A stretch of 64,000 nucleotides of DNA from Saturnia japonica (taxonomy: Eukaryota > Arthropoda > Insecta > Lepidoptera > Saturniidae). Location: contig CM065321.1 of the NCBI GenBank assembly GCA_033032175.1, forward strand, positions 9,694,501 to 9,758,500, in the 5' to 3' direction. This document shows, in pieces, positions 34,711 to 44,545 of this stretch. Within the stretch, counting starts at the first letter, position 1. The number at the start of each line of letters is the position of its first letter. Made by a program: the position numbers and the translations under genes. Under the pieces are notes generated by a model, which had not been told where the DNA came from, did no database searches, and saw nothing but the letters and a program-made list of their open reading frames with translations.

Positions 34711-35830
34711 TATACTACTCTGTCAAAAAGTACCGAGAAAATATCAATAATATATAAAATGTTAGTTATTCATCCAAATTTATGTTATCGCCTTCAAAGT
34801 ATGCTCCTTCATAAACGGTACGCCAACGAATAATCTAATCATCAAAACATTTTTTAAACGCTTTATCTGGAATTGGTTTAGTTCTCGTCGTGAATTCTCC
34901 TTTATGTCTTCTACCGAATGAAAACTGGTGGCAAGAAGTGATAATTTAAGTTTAGGAAAAAGAAAGAAGCCGGCTGGATCTATATCTAGGGAATACGGTA
35001 ATTGCTCGATGGTGTTTGTTGAGTTTTTGGTCAAAAATTTGTTCACAATGAATGGCCTTGTACGAAGGCGCATTATCGTGATGCAAAATCTAAAAATTTC
35101 CTTTCTACAAATCTGGCCTTTTTCGTTGAATTTGCTTTCTTAATCGCCGGATAACCCTCAAATAATATACCCTATTTACCGTTTAACCTTCCGGTAAGAA
35201 TTCCGAGTGCACGACACCGCGATAGTCAAAGAAAACAATCAACATGTCTTTGACTTTTGATCGACTTGGGCCTGGTTTTTTTGGTTTCGGTTCAGTCGGA
35301 AGGCGCCACTCTGAAGCTTGTTGACTAGTTTGCATGTCAAACCCACGTCTCATCACCAGTAACAATGTGTTTCCTGGCTGTTGGGTCGAAATTGACTCGT
35401 TCGAGCATGTCCTCACCGACTTTTAAGCGATTGACTTTTTTGGAGAAAATTGAAGTATTTTATGACTAGCCGAGTGGCAACATGATTCATACCCAAATGA
35501 TGATTTAAAATGATACGGATCGACTCGTGAAACACAGAAAGTTCAGCGGCTATCTCTCTCAAACTTGAATGAGGATTTTCAGGAATTATTTTCTTCATTT
35601 TTGCGATGTTAACTCCAGTTGACGGCTTTGATGGCCTACCAGGGCGAGGCAAATCTTCCAGTATATCCCGACTGCTTTTAAACGCTTTGTAACACACATA
35701 AGCACGTATTTTTGACAAAGTCCATTCACTGTAAGCCTTTTTTAACATTTTCAGTGTCTCCGAACACGAAATTCCATTGGCGATGCAAAATTTAAGAGAA
35801 ACTCTTTGTTCGATGTTTTAGTCCATTATG
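34711..35830 (-). mobile_element. mariner-family DNA transposon, inactive
   Basis: It encodes a decayed mariner transposase on the minus strand. The 3' terminus is probably near TACTACTCTGTCAAAAAGTA (34713 onward), next to a TA. No matching inverted repeat was found beyond the 5' end, so the right limit given is only the start of the gene. The 5' half is duplicated at 37903 onward. Confidence 0.85.
34780..35826 (-). pseudogene. mariner transposase, several stops and frameshifts
   Basis: Read from 35826: an ATG followed two codons later by TAA (35818-35820), then in frame NIEQRVSLKFCIANGISCSE and TLKMLKKAYSEW. The helix-turn-helix region has DLPRPGRPS and NPHSSLREIAAELS. That frame ends at 35413. 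The catalytic part continues in other frames: HIVTGDETW, then a small deletion, then DMQTSQQASEWRLPTEPKPK, VHSEFLPEG and ILHHDNAP. The last part has STNTIEQLPYSLDIDPAGFF, where the third catalytic aspartate (normally in APCDFF) has become glycine. It cannot be active. Confidence 0.9.
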
Positions 35831-37167
35831 AAATTTGCAATACTCACTAGATGCGGTCTAACTAAAAACAGCACTGTGTCCCTAACTCGGTTTAAATAAT
35901 ATAGTCAGTACAAATAAGTTACCATAATTATATGCCATATGTATGTCAGTACTTATATACCTCCTAAGAAATACCTCTAATCTCTAATCCGTGTTAAATA
36001 AACATACTCAGAATAAAAATGTAAGTCATCGAAAGTATATGCCATATTATACATATGTGCTTCATACATGTACCTACCAGCAATGGTATCTAGTCCCTGT
36101 TCCATGTTATAGACCACTAGAAAGTTGTCTAAATTTCTATTAGAAGCTTAAAGTTTTATTTTAAGAGGTATTTAGGACAAAAATGAGATCGCAGTGTAAT
36201 TTAACGCTCATAATGTTGAAAACATTACCGACCAAACGCAATATAACAGCTGCCGTACATTCTTCCGTAAATGTGTTCAGCTAATAACAAAATAATACCT
36301 AAATAAATCATAGCAAAGTCATAAAAGTACATTTTCACGAGTACCGAGCTAAATGGTCGTCTCTGAGGTCACATAACAGCAATGAGCTCGATGCAACATG
36401 CACTTTATGTACATTCATGTAATACAACTTTAAACTTTCTCTATATTCGCTTGAATTGTCCCCCGAGTCGAGGATACTCTTTGGCTTCTTTAGCCAGTAC
36501 TGAACGAGCCATTTTGTTTAAACTCTTCATATGATTTTACATTTAAACTCCTCTTACAGTATTGAGCAGATATAATATGCAGTTATTTAGTGTGTTTACT
36601 ACTTTACTCTCTTAGCGTTTATTTAAGAAAATAAAACTCGGCAGACGTTGTTTTGCCTTTTCCCATAGCTTATTAACTATCAGGTCGAGACTTTGAAATT
36701 TTCTTTGTGACATTAAGCCAACTTTTATTGTAAATGCGATCAATTTCGCTACCTAATTATTTAATTTGTTAATAACATCTACAGCTCAACCTTTCGAATT
36801 GTGGCATAATTATGAACCATCGTTTCGACATAAGAAATATTACTCAACCGGTAATGTCATTTAGAAATTAAACGAACACTAACAAAGTTACTAATGATTA
36901 TAATTTTAAATTGTATAAAGATACCTATTATCTGTCTAAATAAAGATAAAACAAGAAATAACATGTTGTTTCTCAAAATTTGATAAGGGTGGTTTTATTT
37001 TCTCGAATTATAAATGGAGATACATTGGTTTCACTGAACGCTTTACATCAAAAGTATGCCCGTTTGTTACGTTCATTGAATGAAGTGCTCAAGGAATGAA
37101 AAATTACTATTTCTTTTTATCCTCGTAAGACCTCTTTCATACCAATCAATCTCTTCAAATCGCATGG
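35361..37167. repeat. Direct duplication, copy A (1807 bp)
   Basis: Matches 37903-39709 without any gap at a constant offset of 2542. It covers the 5' half of the mariner (35361-35830) and about 1.3 kb of AT-rich flank with no gene. I counted 11 differences by eye, at 35887, 36733, 36741, 36747, 36778, 36803, 36867, 36896, 36907, 37044 and 37073. Copy A is continuous with the rest of the mariner on its left, so A is the source copy. Confidence 0.95.
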
Positions 37168-37902
37168 TTCCCTGATACTTTTAATGTACTAATGGAGAGT
37201 ATTTCGTAAATATTATCCCGTCACATTATTACGGTCAACTAACTTTCGCGAATATTTAAAATTTAAATAAAACAAGACAACTAAAAAAAACAACTTCAAT
37301 GGTTTTGAGAAGTTCCCTGGAGTATCTTCAAAGTTGAAGTGCCAACGCCATTGAAATTAAAATGGGACCAAAAAAGTATTTATCCAAATCAGTTAATAAA
37401 CAAAGAAGCTATGGCTGAATATCCATAAAATATTCATTGGAATTGATAACCTCCTCCTTTTCTTGAAGTCAGTCAGATAATTTATATTGCCTTAAAGTCT
37501 TCCAAATAAAATAATTATAATAACCGAAAAAAAAAACGTAATCATCTATATCATAATGTCAATAATTATAATTAGAAGAAAATATTTACAATTACTATAG
37601 TAAGCATGCCAAGTAATAATCAAAATAAATTTATATCGTACTAATATATTAAATTCCCTGAAGGCACGTTAGTTATTTATTTTTAATCAGAAATAAATAG
37701 CTGTGGTATTTATGATTCTCAATAAAAAATAAACATTTTTGATATACTCGTATGTAACATACTTTAATATTTATTTTACGGTTTTCTTAAATGGACTCAT
37801 TATCGCCATATTTCTTCACGTGGGCCTATAGAAACCAAATCAGAAATGGGTCTGTATACTTAATATATAAAAAACGATATTATTTAATACTAAAAAGGAC
37901 AG
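37168..37902. other. Spacer between duplicated blocks
   Basis: 735 bp, AT-rich, with an inverted family A LINE tail (about 37265-37430; AACTTCAATGGTTTTGAGAA, then GTTCCCTGGAGTATCTTC). No gene. Confidence 0.5.
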
Positions 37903-39709
37903 AACAATGTGTTTCCTGGCTGTTGGGTCGAAATTGACTCGTTCGAGCATGTCCTCACCGACTTTTAAGCGATTGACTTTTTTGGAGAAAATTGAAGTAT
38001 TTTATGACTAGCCGAGTGGCAACATGATTCATACCCAAATGATGATTTAAAATGATACGGATCGACTCGTGAAACACAGAAAGTTCAGCGGCTATCTCTC
38101 TCAAACTTGAATGAGGATTTTCAGGAATTATTTTCTTCATTTTTGCGATGTTAACTCCAGTTGACGGCTTTGATGGCCTACCAGGGCGAGGCAAATCTTC
38201 CAGTATATCCCGACTGCTTTTAAACGCTTTGTAACACACATAAGCACGTATTTTTGACAAAGTCCATTCACTGTAAGCCTTTTTTAACATTTTCAGTGTC
38301 TCCGAACACGAAATTCCATTGGCGATGCAAAATTTAAGAGAAACTCTTTGTTCGATGTTTTAGTCCATTATGAAATTTGCAATACTCACTAGATGCGGTC
38401 TAACTAAAAACAGCACTGTGTCCCTAACCCGGTTTAAATAATATAGTCAGTACAAATAAGTTACCATAATTATATGCCATATGTATGTCAGTACTTATAT
38501 ACCTCCTAAGAAATACCTCTAATCTCTAATCCGTGTTAAATAAACATACTCAGAATAAAAATGTAAGTCATCGAAAGTATATGCCATATTATACATATGT
38601 GCTTCATACATGTACCTACCAGCAATGGTATCTAGTCCCTGTTCCATGTTATAGACCACTAGAAAGTTGTCTAAATTTCTATTAGAAGCTTAAAGTTTTA
38701 TTTTAAGAGGTATTTAGGACAAAAATGAGATCGCAGTGTAATTTAACGCTCATAATGTTGAAAACATTACCGACCAAACGCAATATAACAGCTGCCGTAC
38801 ATTCTTCCGTAAATGTGTTCAGCTAATAACAAAATAATACCTAAATAAATCATAGCAAAGTCATAAAAGTACATTTTCACGAGTACCGAGCTAAATGGTC
38901 GTCTCTGAGGTCACATAACAGCAATGAGCTCGATGCAACATGCACTTTATGTACATTCATGTAATACAACTTTAAACTTTCTCTATATTCGCTTGAATTG
39001 TCCCCCGAGTCGAGGATACTCTTTGGCTTCTTTAGCCAGTACTGAACGAGCCATTTTGTTTAAACTCTTCATATGATTTTACATTTAAACTCCTCTTACA
39101 GTATTGAGCAGATATAATATGCAGTTATTTAGTGTGTTTACTACTTTACTCTCTTAGCGTTTATTTAAGAAAATAAAACTCGGCAGACGTTGTTTTGCCT
39201 TTTCCCATAGCTTATTAACTATCAGGTCGAGACTTTGAAATTTTCTTTGTGACATTAAGCCAACTTTTATTGTATATGCGATTAATTTTGCTACCTAATT
39301 ATTTAATTTGTTAATAACAACTACAGCTCAACCTTTCGAATTGTAGCATAATTATGAACCATCGTTTCGACATAAGAAATATTACTCAACCGGTAATGTC
39401 ATTTAGAAGTTAAACGAACACTAACAAAGTTACTAATTATTATAATTTAAAATTGTATAAAGATACCTATTATCTGTCTAAATAAAGATAAAACAAGAAA
39501 TAACATGTTGTTTCTCAAAATTTGATAAGGGTGGTTTTATTTTCTCGAATTATAAATGGAGATACATTGGTTTCACTGAACGCTTAACATCAAAAGTATG
39601 CCCGTTTGTTACGTCCATTGAATGAAGTGCTCAAGGAATGAAAAATTACTATTTCTTTTTATCCTCGTAAGACCTCTTTCATACCAATCAATCTCTTCAA
39701 ATCGCATGG
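37903..39709. repeat. Direct duplication, copy B (1807 bp)
   Basis: Second copy of 35361-37167. Its left edge cuts into the mariner gene, and neither edge shows a terminal repeat or target duplication. The right edge abuts CGATTATTACCACTTCC, unrelated to the flank of copy A. Confidence 0.95.
37955..38368 (-). pseudogene. mariner transposase N-terminal half, duplicated copy
   Basis: Identical to 35413-35826, including the TAA at codon 3 and the frame end. It contains the helix-turn-helix region only. The catalytic part is absent because the duplication starts at 37903. Confidence 0.9.
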
Positions 39710-39789
39710 CGATTATTACCACTTCCACATTAAAAGGGAGGATCCTCCGACCAGATTGATGTTATGTCTGGCGGACAGCTGCCCGACGG

Positions 39790-41210
39790 TTTTTTTTTTT
39801 TTTAGAACTGACTACACTGTTAGCCTTAGGGGCCCTAAAGCCGCTGCGGCTTTTACAGCTTCACCGGACTTGGGGGCGAGCGCAGAGGGCACTCAGCCGC
39901 GAAAGTTTTGTGGACGACTCGCACGAGGGTGCCAAAGTGGCCGGACCTCGGCTCGGGCGGTCGTCGCGTTCGCAAATAGGTCGCGATCTATTCGAATCCC
40001 TACACCTACGATTCGAGCTAACTAAATATACACATAGGCACGTTCCCTTCCTCCTGGGAGGAAGGAAGGAACCGTGCGTATGTGTATTCAATAATCGGAA
40101 TGTTTCTACACTAACTAGCGCTAACTAACTAGCGTAAAAAAAGAAAAAAAAAGGTCCCTCACAGAACCTATGTATCTGTGTGGTGTGCACGTGTGTATGT
40201 TCATACGTGTGTAGTGTTGTATGTAGGTAGCTAAGTGATGCACGTACAGTGTCACTTGTATCGCGCGGGCGGTTGCCTGACCCAAGGGTTTCACACCGAG
40301 GAACGGACCTAGGCTTGGGTTACCGCTAGAGAGGGTGGACGTGACGGGTGTGCTGGAGCGAAATTGACCGCCCGCCCTCTGCGGAGAGAACGGTGGTTTC
40401 GCGGGCGTGGGCGCTGGCACGCTCTGTTTGGAGAGACGGATGTGTAATATTTATTCGAATTTTCGATGTGATCGTCGGGATCAATAAAAATATTGCGCGG
40501 CCGGCGTTTGCACCGGATGTCCGTGGGTGCCGGAACATAAGTGGCGGCTGTTTTTATTAACGGATTCGCGTGGTTCGACGCGGTGTCGAAATACGAACGG
40601 GAGAGCTGTTTAACGTAGGCATGTATCGAAGGAAGCTCCATATCTCTATGGAGATCTACGCTTCGAACATACCACGGGGCCCCGGTGAGACGATAGAGGA
40701 ACCTATTCTGTATCGATTGTAACCGTTTGAAACTCGACTCGGACATATGTGCGAACACGGCGCAACTGTATGTCAAAATTGGTCGAATACACGTCTTGTA
40801 GAGCGTGAGCTTATGTCGCGTGGACATTTTACTCACCGAACATAACAGAGGATGCAACCGGCCCAGGACCCACGCGGCCCTGTTCCTAACCTTACGGATG
40901 TGGGGTCTAAAAGAGAGCCTACTATCTAGGGTTACCCCTAGATATTTGGTCTCTCTTACATACGGAATCGGATTATCGTAGAGCTTAACAGGTTTAAGCT
41001 TCCACGGTATCTGTGACGAATCCGCATCGAAGAGCATCGCGGCGCTCTTCGAGGGATTAACGGCTATACGCCACTCGTTAAACCACTTCCCGAGAGTGGT
41101 CACGGAGCGTTGGACTTTGTGTCTGAGGTGGGATCTATTCCTATCTGAGGCATATAAGACTGTATCGTCAGCGTATAGCCCTACCTCGACCTCCGGGAGT
41201 CGAGGTAGGT
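39790..41210 (-). mobile_element. Jockey-clade LINE, copy 2, 5'-truncated
   Basis: A T-run (39790-39803) marks the 3' end on the minus strand. The sequence then follows copy 1 (1-2077) in reverse up to 41210, where similarity stops abruptly inside the reverse-transcriptase region, just 5' of YADD. Differences from copy 1 are few. No clear target duplication joins CCCGACGG (left) to GCTCGTTTGC (right). The insertion sits 80 bp from the edge of duplication copy B. Confidence 0.92.
40309..41208 (-). CDS. Jockey reverse transcriptase, C-terminal part (truncated LINE)
   Basis: It is open from the truncation point, starting LPRLPEVEVGLYADDTVLYA, and ends at the same stop as copy 1. The catalytic YADD and the thumb block TKYLGVTLD remain; fingers and endonuclease are missing. 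Visible amino-acid changes from copy 1 include Y to C before KRRPRN, and N to K in ESSF(N/K)RL. It cannot make a working polymerase alone. Confidence 0.88.
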   Translation of the reverse strand, partial: LPRLPEVEVGLYADDTVLYASDRNRSHLRHKVQRSVTTLGKWFNEWRIAVNPSKSAAMLFDADSSQIPWKLKPVKLYDNPIPYVRETKYLGVTLDSRLSFRPHIRKVRNRAAWVLGRLHPLLCSVSKMSTRHKLTLYKTCIRPILTYSCAVFAHMSESSFKRLQSIQNRFLYRLTGAPWYVRSVDLHRDMELPSIHAYVKQLSRSYFDTASNHANPLIKTAATYVPAPTDIRCKRRPRNIFIDPDDHIENSNKYYTSVSPNRACQRPRPRNHRSLRRGRAVNFAPAHPSRPPSLAVTQA

Positions 41211-41547
41211 GCTCGTTTGCCCCGGTAGAACGCCTTTTATATGGTTTGCCGGAGAGCGAGACGGACGATGGCGTCTCTATCCGTACTGCTCATTACCAAA
41301 CTTGGGTGTGGTCCGTTAACCGCGGTAATGCGCAGTGGTTGCAATATTGCTGTCTCTGTCTATTATTATTATTACTTGTATACAGAATACAATAAATTGT
41401 TAATATCTCTAATTACAGTTATTCAATTACAATAAAAACTATTTCACATCAATGTAGACACAAATACCTATTCAAAAACACTAACTTTAACATTATAGGT
41501 TAATAAACACGGGAGATATAAAGCATTAAACATTGCAACCTTAAAAC
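41211..41547. other. Flank between two Jockey insertions
   Basis: The left 130 bp are GC-richer (GCTCGTTTGCCCCGG, then CGGAGAGCGAGACGGACG) and may belong to an older repeat. A TAT/ATT tract follows at about 41363. No gene. Confidence 0.4.
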
Positions 41548-41559
41548 GTCTTGCGACTC

Positions 41560-41649
41560 TTTTTTTTTTTTTTTTTTTTTTGAACTGACTACACTGTTAG
41601 CCTTAGGGGCCCTAAAGCCGCTGCGGCTTTTACAGCTTCACCGGACTTG
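41560..41649 (-). mobile_element. Jockey LINE, copy 3: 90-bp 3' stub with target duplication
   Basis: 22 T's (41560-41581) are followed by only the last 68 bp of the same Jockey element. GTCTTGCGACTC flanks both sides (41548-41559 and 41651-41662), a perfect 12-bp target-site duplication with one extra A at the 5' junction. This is a textbook strongly 5'-truncated retrotransposition event. Confidence 0.95.
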
Positions 41650-41662
41650 AGTCTTGCGACTC

Positions 41663-43068
41663 GTTATATACGCACTATTTGAGCTTACAAACATTATAAA
41701 ACACATACAGAAGGCTATTTTACTTATATAACACAAAACATTACGTATAACTTTTACAAAATATGAATTATTGACAATATATGATTTTAGTACTTTAAGT
41801 GATTATTTTTATTAGATTACACACATTTTCATGACTTATATACTGTTCTTACATACCTACACGCTATAGTAACATATTCAAAACATTAGAAACATTTAAT
41901 TATTGATCGTTCGTGCAAATTATTCATCCTTACAACTTATATTTACAATCGTTATTATCGTATCATTACGCTTAGGCCCATGCGTCGCTAACAATTATTA
42001 TATGCCTAAAGTTTGTGGAAAAGTAATATTATACTATTCCAAAGCGGAAATGTTTCCACAAATCTGGAAAAAATATTTAACCGAGCCTGGCCTGGCCTGG
42101 TTTAACCCCAATGCTTCTGCTTGCGATGCATCGTACATACACATATCGAAGTTAATGTTTTATCATATGTTTTGGACAAGAATTAGAAAATTACCCGAAA
42201 ACGCATGGCGCCGTCCGTTCTTGGTCATTTGACGAGTTCAACTGTCTGATGGTTTAAAAAAATTACACACTTAGCCTCGAATTCCTATAACGTGATCTAA
42301 TAAAAAGGGAATGAGAAAAACGCCCGGAGAATGCCCGGTGAATCACTTTTTACTTTTTTAAATAGAACCACAAACTATTTTTAATTAACATTTTAGTGAA
42401 ATAAATAAAATCACTGCGTTATACCAAATACCAACAAATGCAAATATACTCTAGGGACACTTTCACTCACTTAATTTTTTTTTTATTTCCTTGACTTTAC
42501 CCATATAGTGTTCATTAAAAAAAATTAATTCAATTTTTTAATAATTTGCCTTCAACAAAAAAAGGTATCCTCAAAAGGATGTTATAAAATAAAAATGTTA
42601 GAGATAATAATATACCAAACAACAAAACGTGTTGAGAAATGGCCTGGGTTGAAGGCTTTCAACGCAATACCACAAGGGAACTTGTGAGGGTAGAAAGAAT
42701 CCTTATTCTGTAATTTTGTATTTAATACTTTATTTATAATTTACACTTTCTATTCTGTTCACACTTGTTATAATTAATCATTGTTTAAATTTTATCATGA
42801 TTTTCATTTTACTTTTTTTATTGATCTCATGGTTTTCATTTATGTGTAGTGCAAAGATAATTTTATGCGAGTTAATTTTAAAATATTAGGATTTTATAAT
42901 TTTTTCTACGAATGACATTGTCATCTTATAATACTTAATTGAACTTACTGAATAATACTTTGTCTTGTTCCCTATTAGTTAATAACATGCGCATCGGGTA
43001 GACTACTTATCTAAGATTGTAATAATACTGTTTAATGTCTTATGTGTAATATTGTTGGATAATATAAC
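41663..43068. other. AT-rich; one weak open frame
   Basis: The open frame 41903-42232 (plus) would encode 109 residues with a hydrophobic N-terminal segment (SSLQLIFTIVIIVSLRLG) like a signal peptide, then KVCGKVILYY. I recognise no family and no splice or promoter context, and it may be chance. Near 42640 a GGCCTGGGTTGAAGGCTTTC word may be a LINE scrap. Confidence 0.3.
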
Positions 43069-43345
43069 TGCCTCATTAGCTTAGTAGTCCTAAGCGCGAC
43101 TGTTGTGCTCGAGGTCCTGGGTTCAATCCCAAGATCGAGCAAAGTGTTATTGGGTTCTTCTATGAAATTCTCAGTAGGAGCTCGGAGTTAGGCTTTGTGC
43201 CCGATTAATGGCAATGAGCTCGCCCATTATTACCTGGGACTTAGGTCTTAGGTGCGTATGTTTAGACATACAAGGCGAACTGTGGGTGTACTAGTACATC
43301 TCTGCCTAACTCTTCGGGGATACAGGCGTGATGGTATGTTATGTT
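43069..43345 (+). mobile_element. tRNA-derived SINE, plus-strand copy
   Basis: The tRNA-like head has an A-box-like TTAGCTTAGTAGT and a good B box GGTTCAATCCC (43120-43130). The body has AAATTCTCAGTAGGAGCTCG, a GATTAATGGCAATGAGCTCG block, a GGGACTTAGG block and CTCTGCCTAACTCTTCGGGG, ending ACAGGCGTGATGGTATG. It has the same structure as the copy at 14232-14505. The tail flows into TATGTTTATATGATG without a long A-run. Confidence 0.87.
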
Positions 43346-43564
43346 TATATGATGTAATAACCAAATAAATAACTTTACACGGCAAAGCAGGTTGGGATCA
43401 TATTTGATGGTGTTTTTACCAGTGAATTAACAGAATATTTCCGCTTACCAGCCGACGATGAATTGATTGCCTTTATGTCACGTCGTTTATATGATAGAAA
43501 TTAATCTTTTGTCTTATATGGTATCTTATATCTACTAATAAAATATACACATGTATATCTAACA
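43346..43564. other. Short flank with exon-like frame
   Basis: 43373-43504 is open on the plus strand, ending VFTSELTEYFRLPADDELIA, then FMSRRLYDRN and TAA. A CAAAGCAG splice-acceptor-like site ends at 43390. Codon choice looks coding but no family was recognised and no partner exon was found. Confidence 0.3.
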
Positions 43565-44440
43565 TTAGAGATCCCTCCACGGAACTCTTGGATTAATGCC
43601 GAGATAACGTGGAAACCAGGTATTCTACTACTATGGTATACTGATGGGTCCAAATCTGGACATAACGTAGGCTATGGAATATATGAGGAGCGACCCAATC
43701 TTAGTAAACACATTAATCTTGGCATTTTCACCTCCATTTTCCAAGCGGAAGTGTACGGCATAATTAAGTGTGCAAATATCAATCTGCAAAAGGCCTACGT
43801 TAATCACACGATTTACATTTAGTCGGAAAGCCAGGCCGCTCTCTTGGCACTGGCTTCGAATTCAACAGAATCGAAGCTTGTGGCCAACTATGTGGCAGTG
43901 CTGAATTGTCTGGGTAAAAATAACAGACTAATCCTGCGATGGGTCCCGGGGCATGCAGGAGTTCCAGGCAACGAGTCTGCGGACAAACTTGTAAGAGCTG
44001 GAGCTGCGGAAAAACAGATTGGTCCTGAACCATTCTGTGGTATCCCAAAAAGCCTTGTTCGATTAACCTTAAGGAACATTTACAACCAAGAGGCTATAAT
44101 GTTCTGGTACAATTTACCAGGACAAAATCATTCCAAAGAGCTTATTAGCGCGTTTAACCAGCGTAGAGCTGGAGAAGCTCTGATGCTCAGTAGAAATCAG
44201 CTACGAATCTTAGTGAGGGCACTCACTGGACACTGTTGTCTAAATAAACATTTGTACAACATAGGTGTCCAGGGCACAAAAGATTGCAGATTTTGCAAAA
44301 GTGCGGATGAAACTCCAAAGCACCTGTTGTGTGATTGTGACCCACTAATACCTAAACGTAACCGGATTCTGGGAAAGCACGTGCTGCTTCCAGAAGAAGT
44401 TCAGTGGCTCTCTGCCAATCATGAAAGCTATAGGACTTGA
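43565..44440 (+). pseudogene. LINE RNase H domain and C-terminus, one in-frame stop
   Basis: The frame runs LEIPPRNSWINAEITWKPG, then LLWYTDGSKSGHNVGYGIY with the first catalytic aspartate, IFQAEVYGIIKCAN with the glutamate, and then a TAG (43820-43822). SESQAALLALA follows where SDSQAA is expected, so the third acidic residue is changed from D to E. RWVPGHAGVPGNESADKLVR carries the last aspartate. The C-terminus has a CCHC-type knuckle, CRFCKSADETPKHLLCDC. It ends at TGA (44438-44440). RNase H would degrade the RNA strand after first-strand synthesis. This copy is dead. Confidence 0.87.
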
Positions 44441-44545
44441 TGCGGAGCTTTAGCAGTGTGGGACGATCACAATAGATCTCATTGGTCGCAGTGATACAGG
44501 ACTGCATAGGCCTGCACAGCCCCCGTTTAGAATAATAATATATAG
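43565..44545 (+). mobile_element. LINE fragment with RNase H domain (I/LOA/R1-like), 5'-truncated
   Basis: Only the RNase H domain, the C-terminal zinc knuckle and the 3' untranslated region remain. The untranslated region has GGCCTGCACAGCCCCCGTTT, then AGAATAATAATATATAG. The clade cannot be fixed without the reverse transcriptase, but an RNase H domain excludes Jockey. Confidence 0.8.

Noticed and set aside
39780..41215. Possible target duplication around Jockey copy 2 (GCCCGACGG versus GCCCCGG)
   Set aside because: The words do not abut the element on the right side and do not match exactly.
41903..42232. 109-codon frame with signal-peptide-like start
   Set aside because: Kept only as a note: no known family, no promoter or splice context, and similar chance frames are expected in 64 kb of AT-rich DNA.
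43069..43140. Possible tRNA gene (good B box)
   Set aside because: No tRNA cloverleaf closes, and the conserved SINE body follows directly. A second copy at 14232-14505 confirms a SINE.
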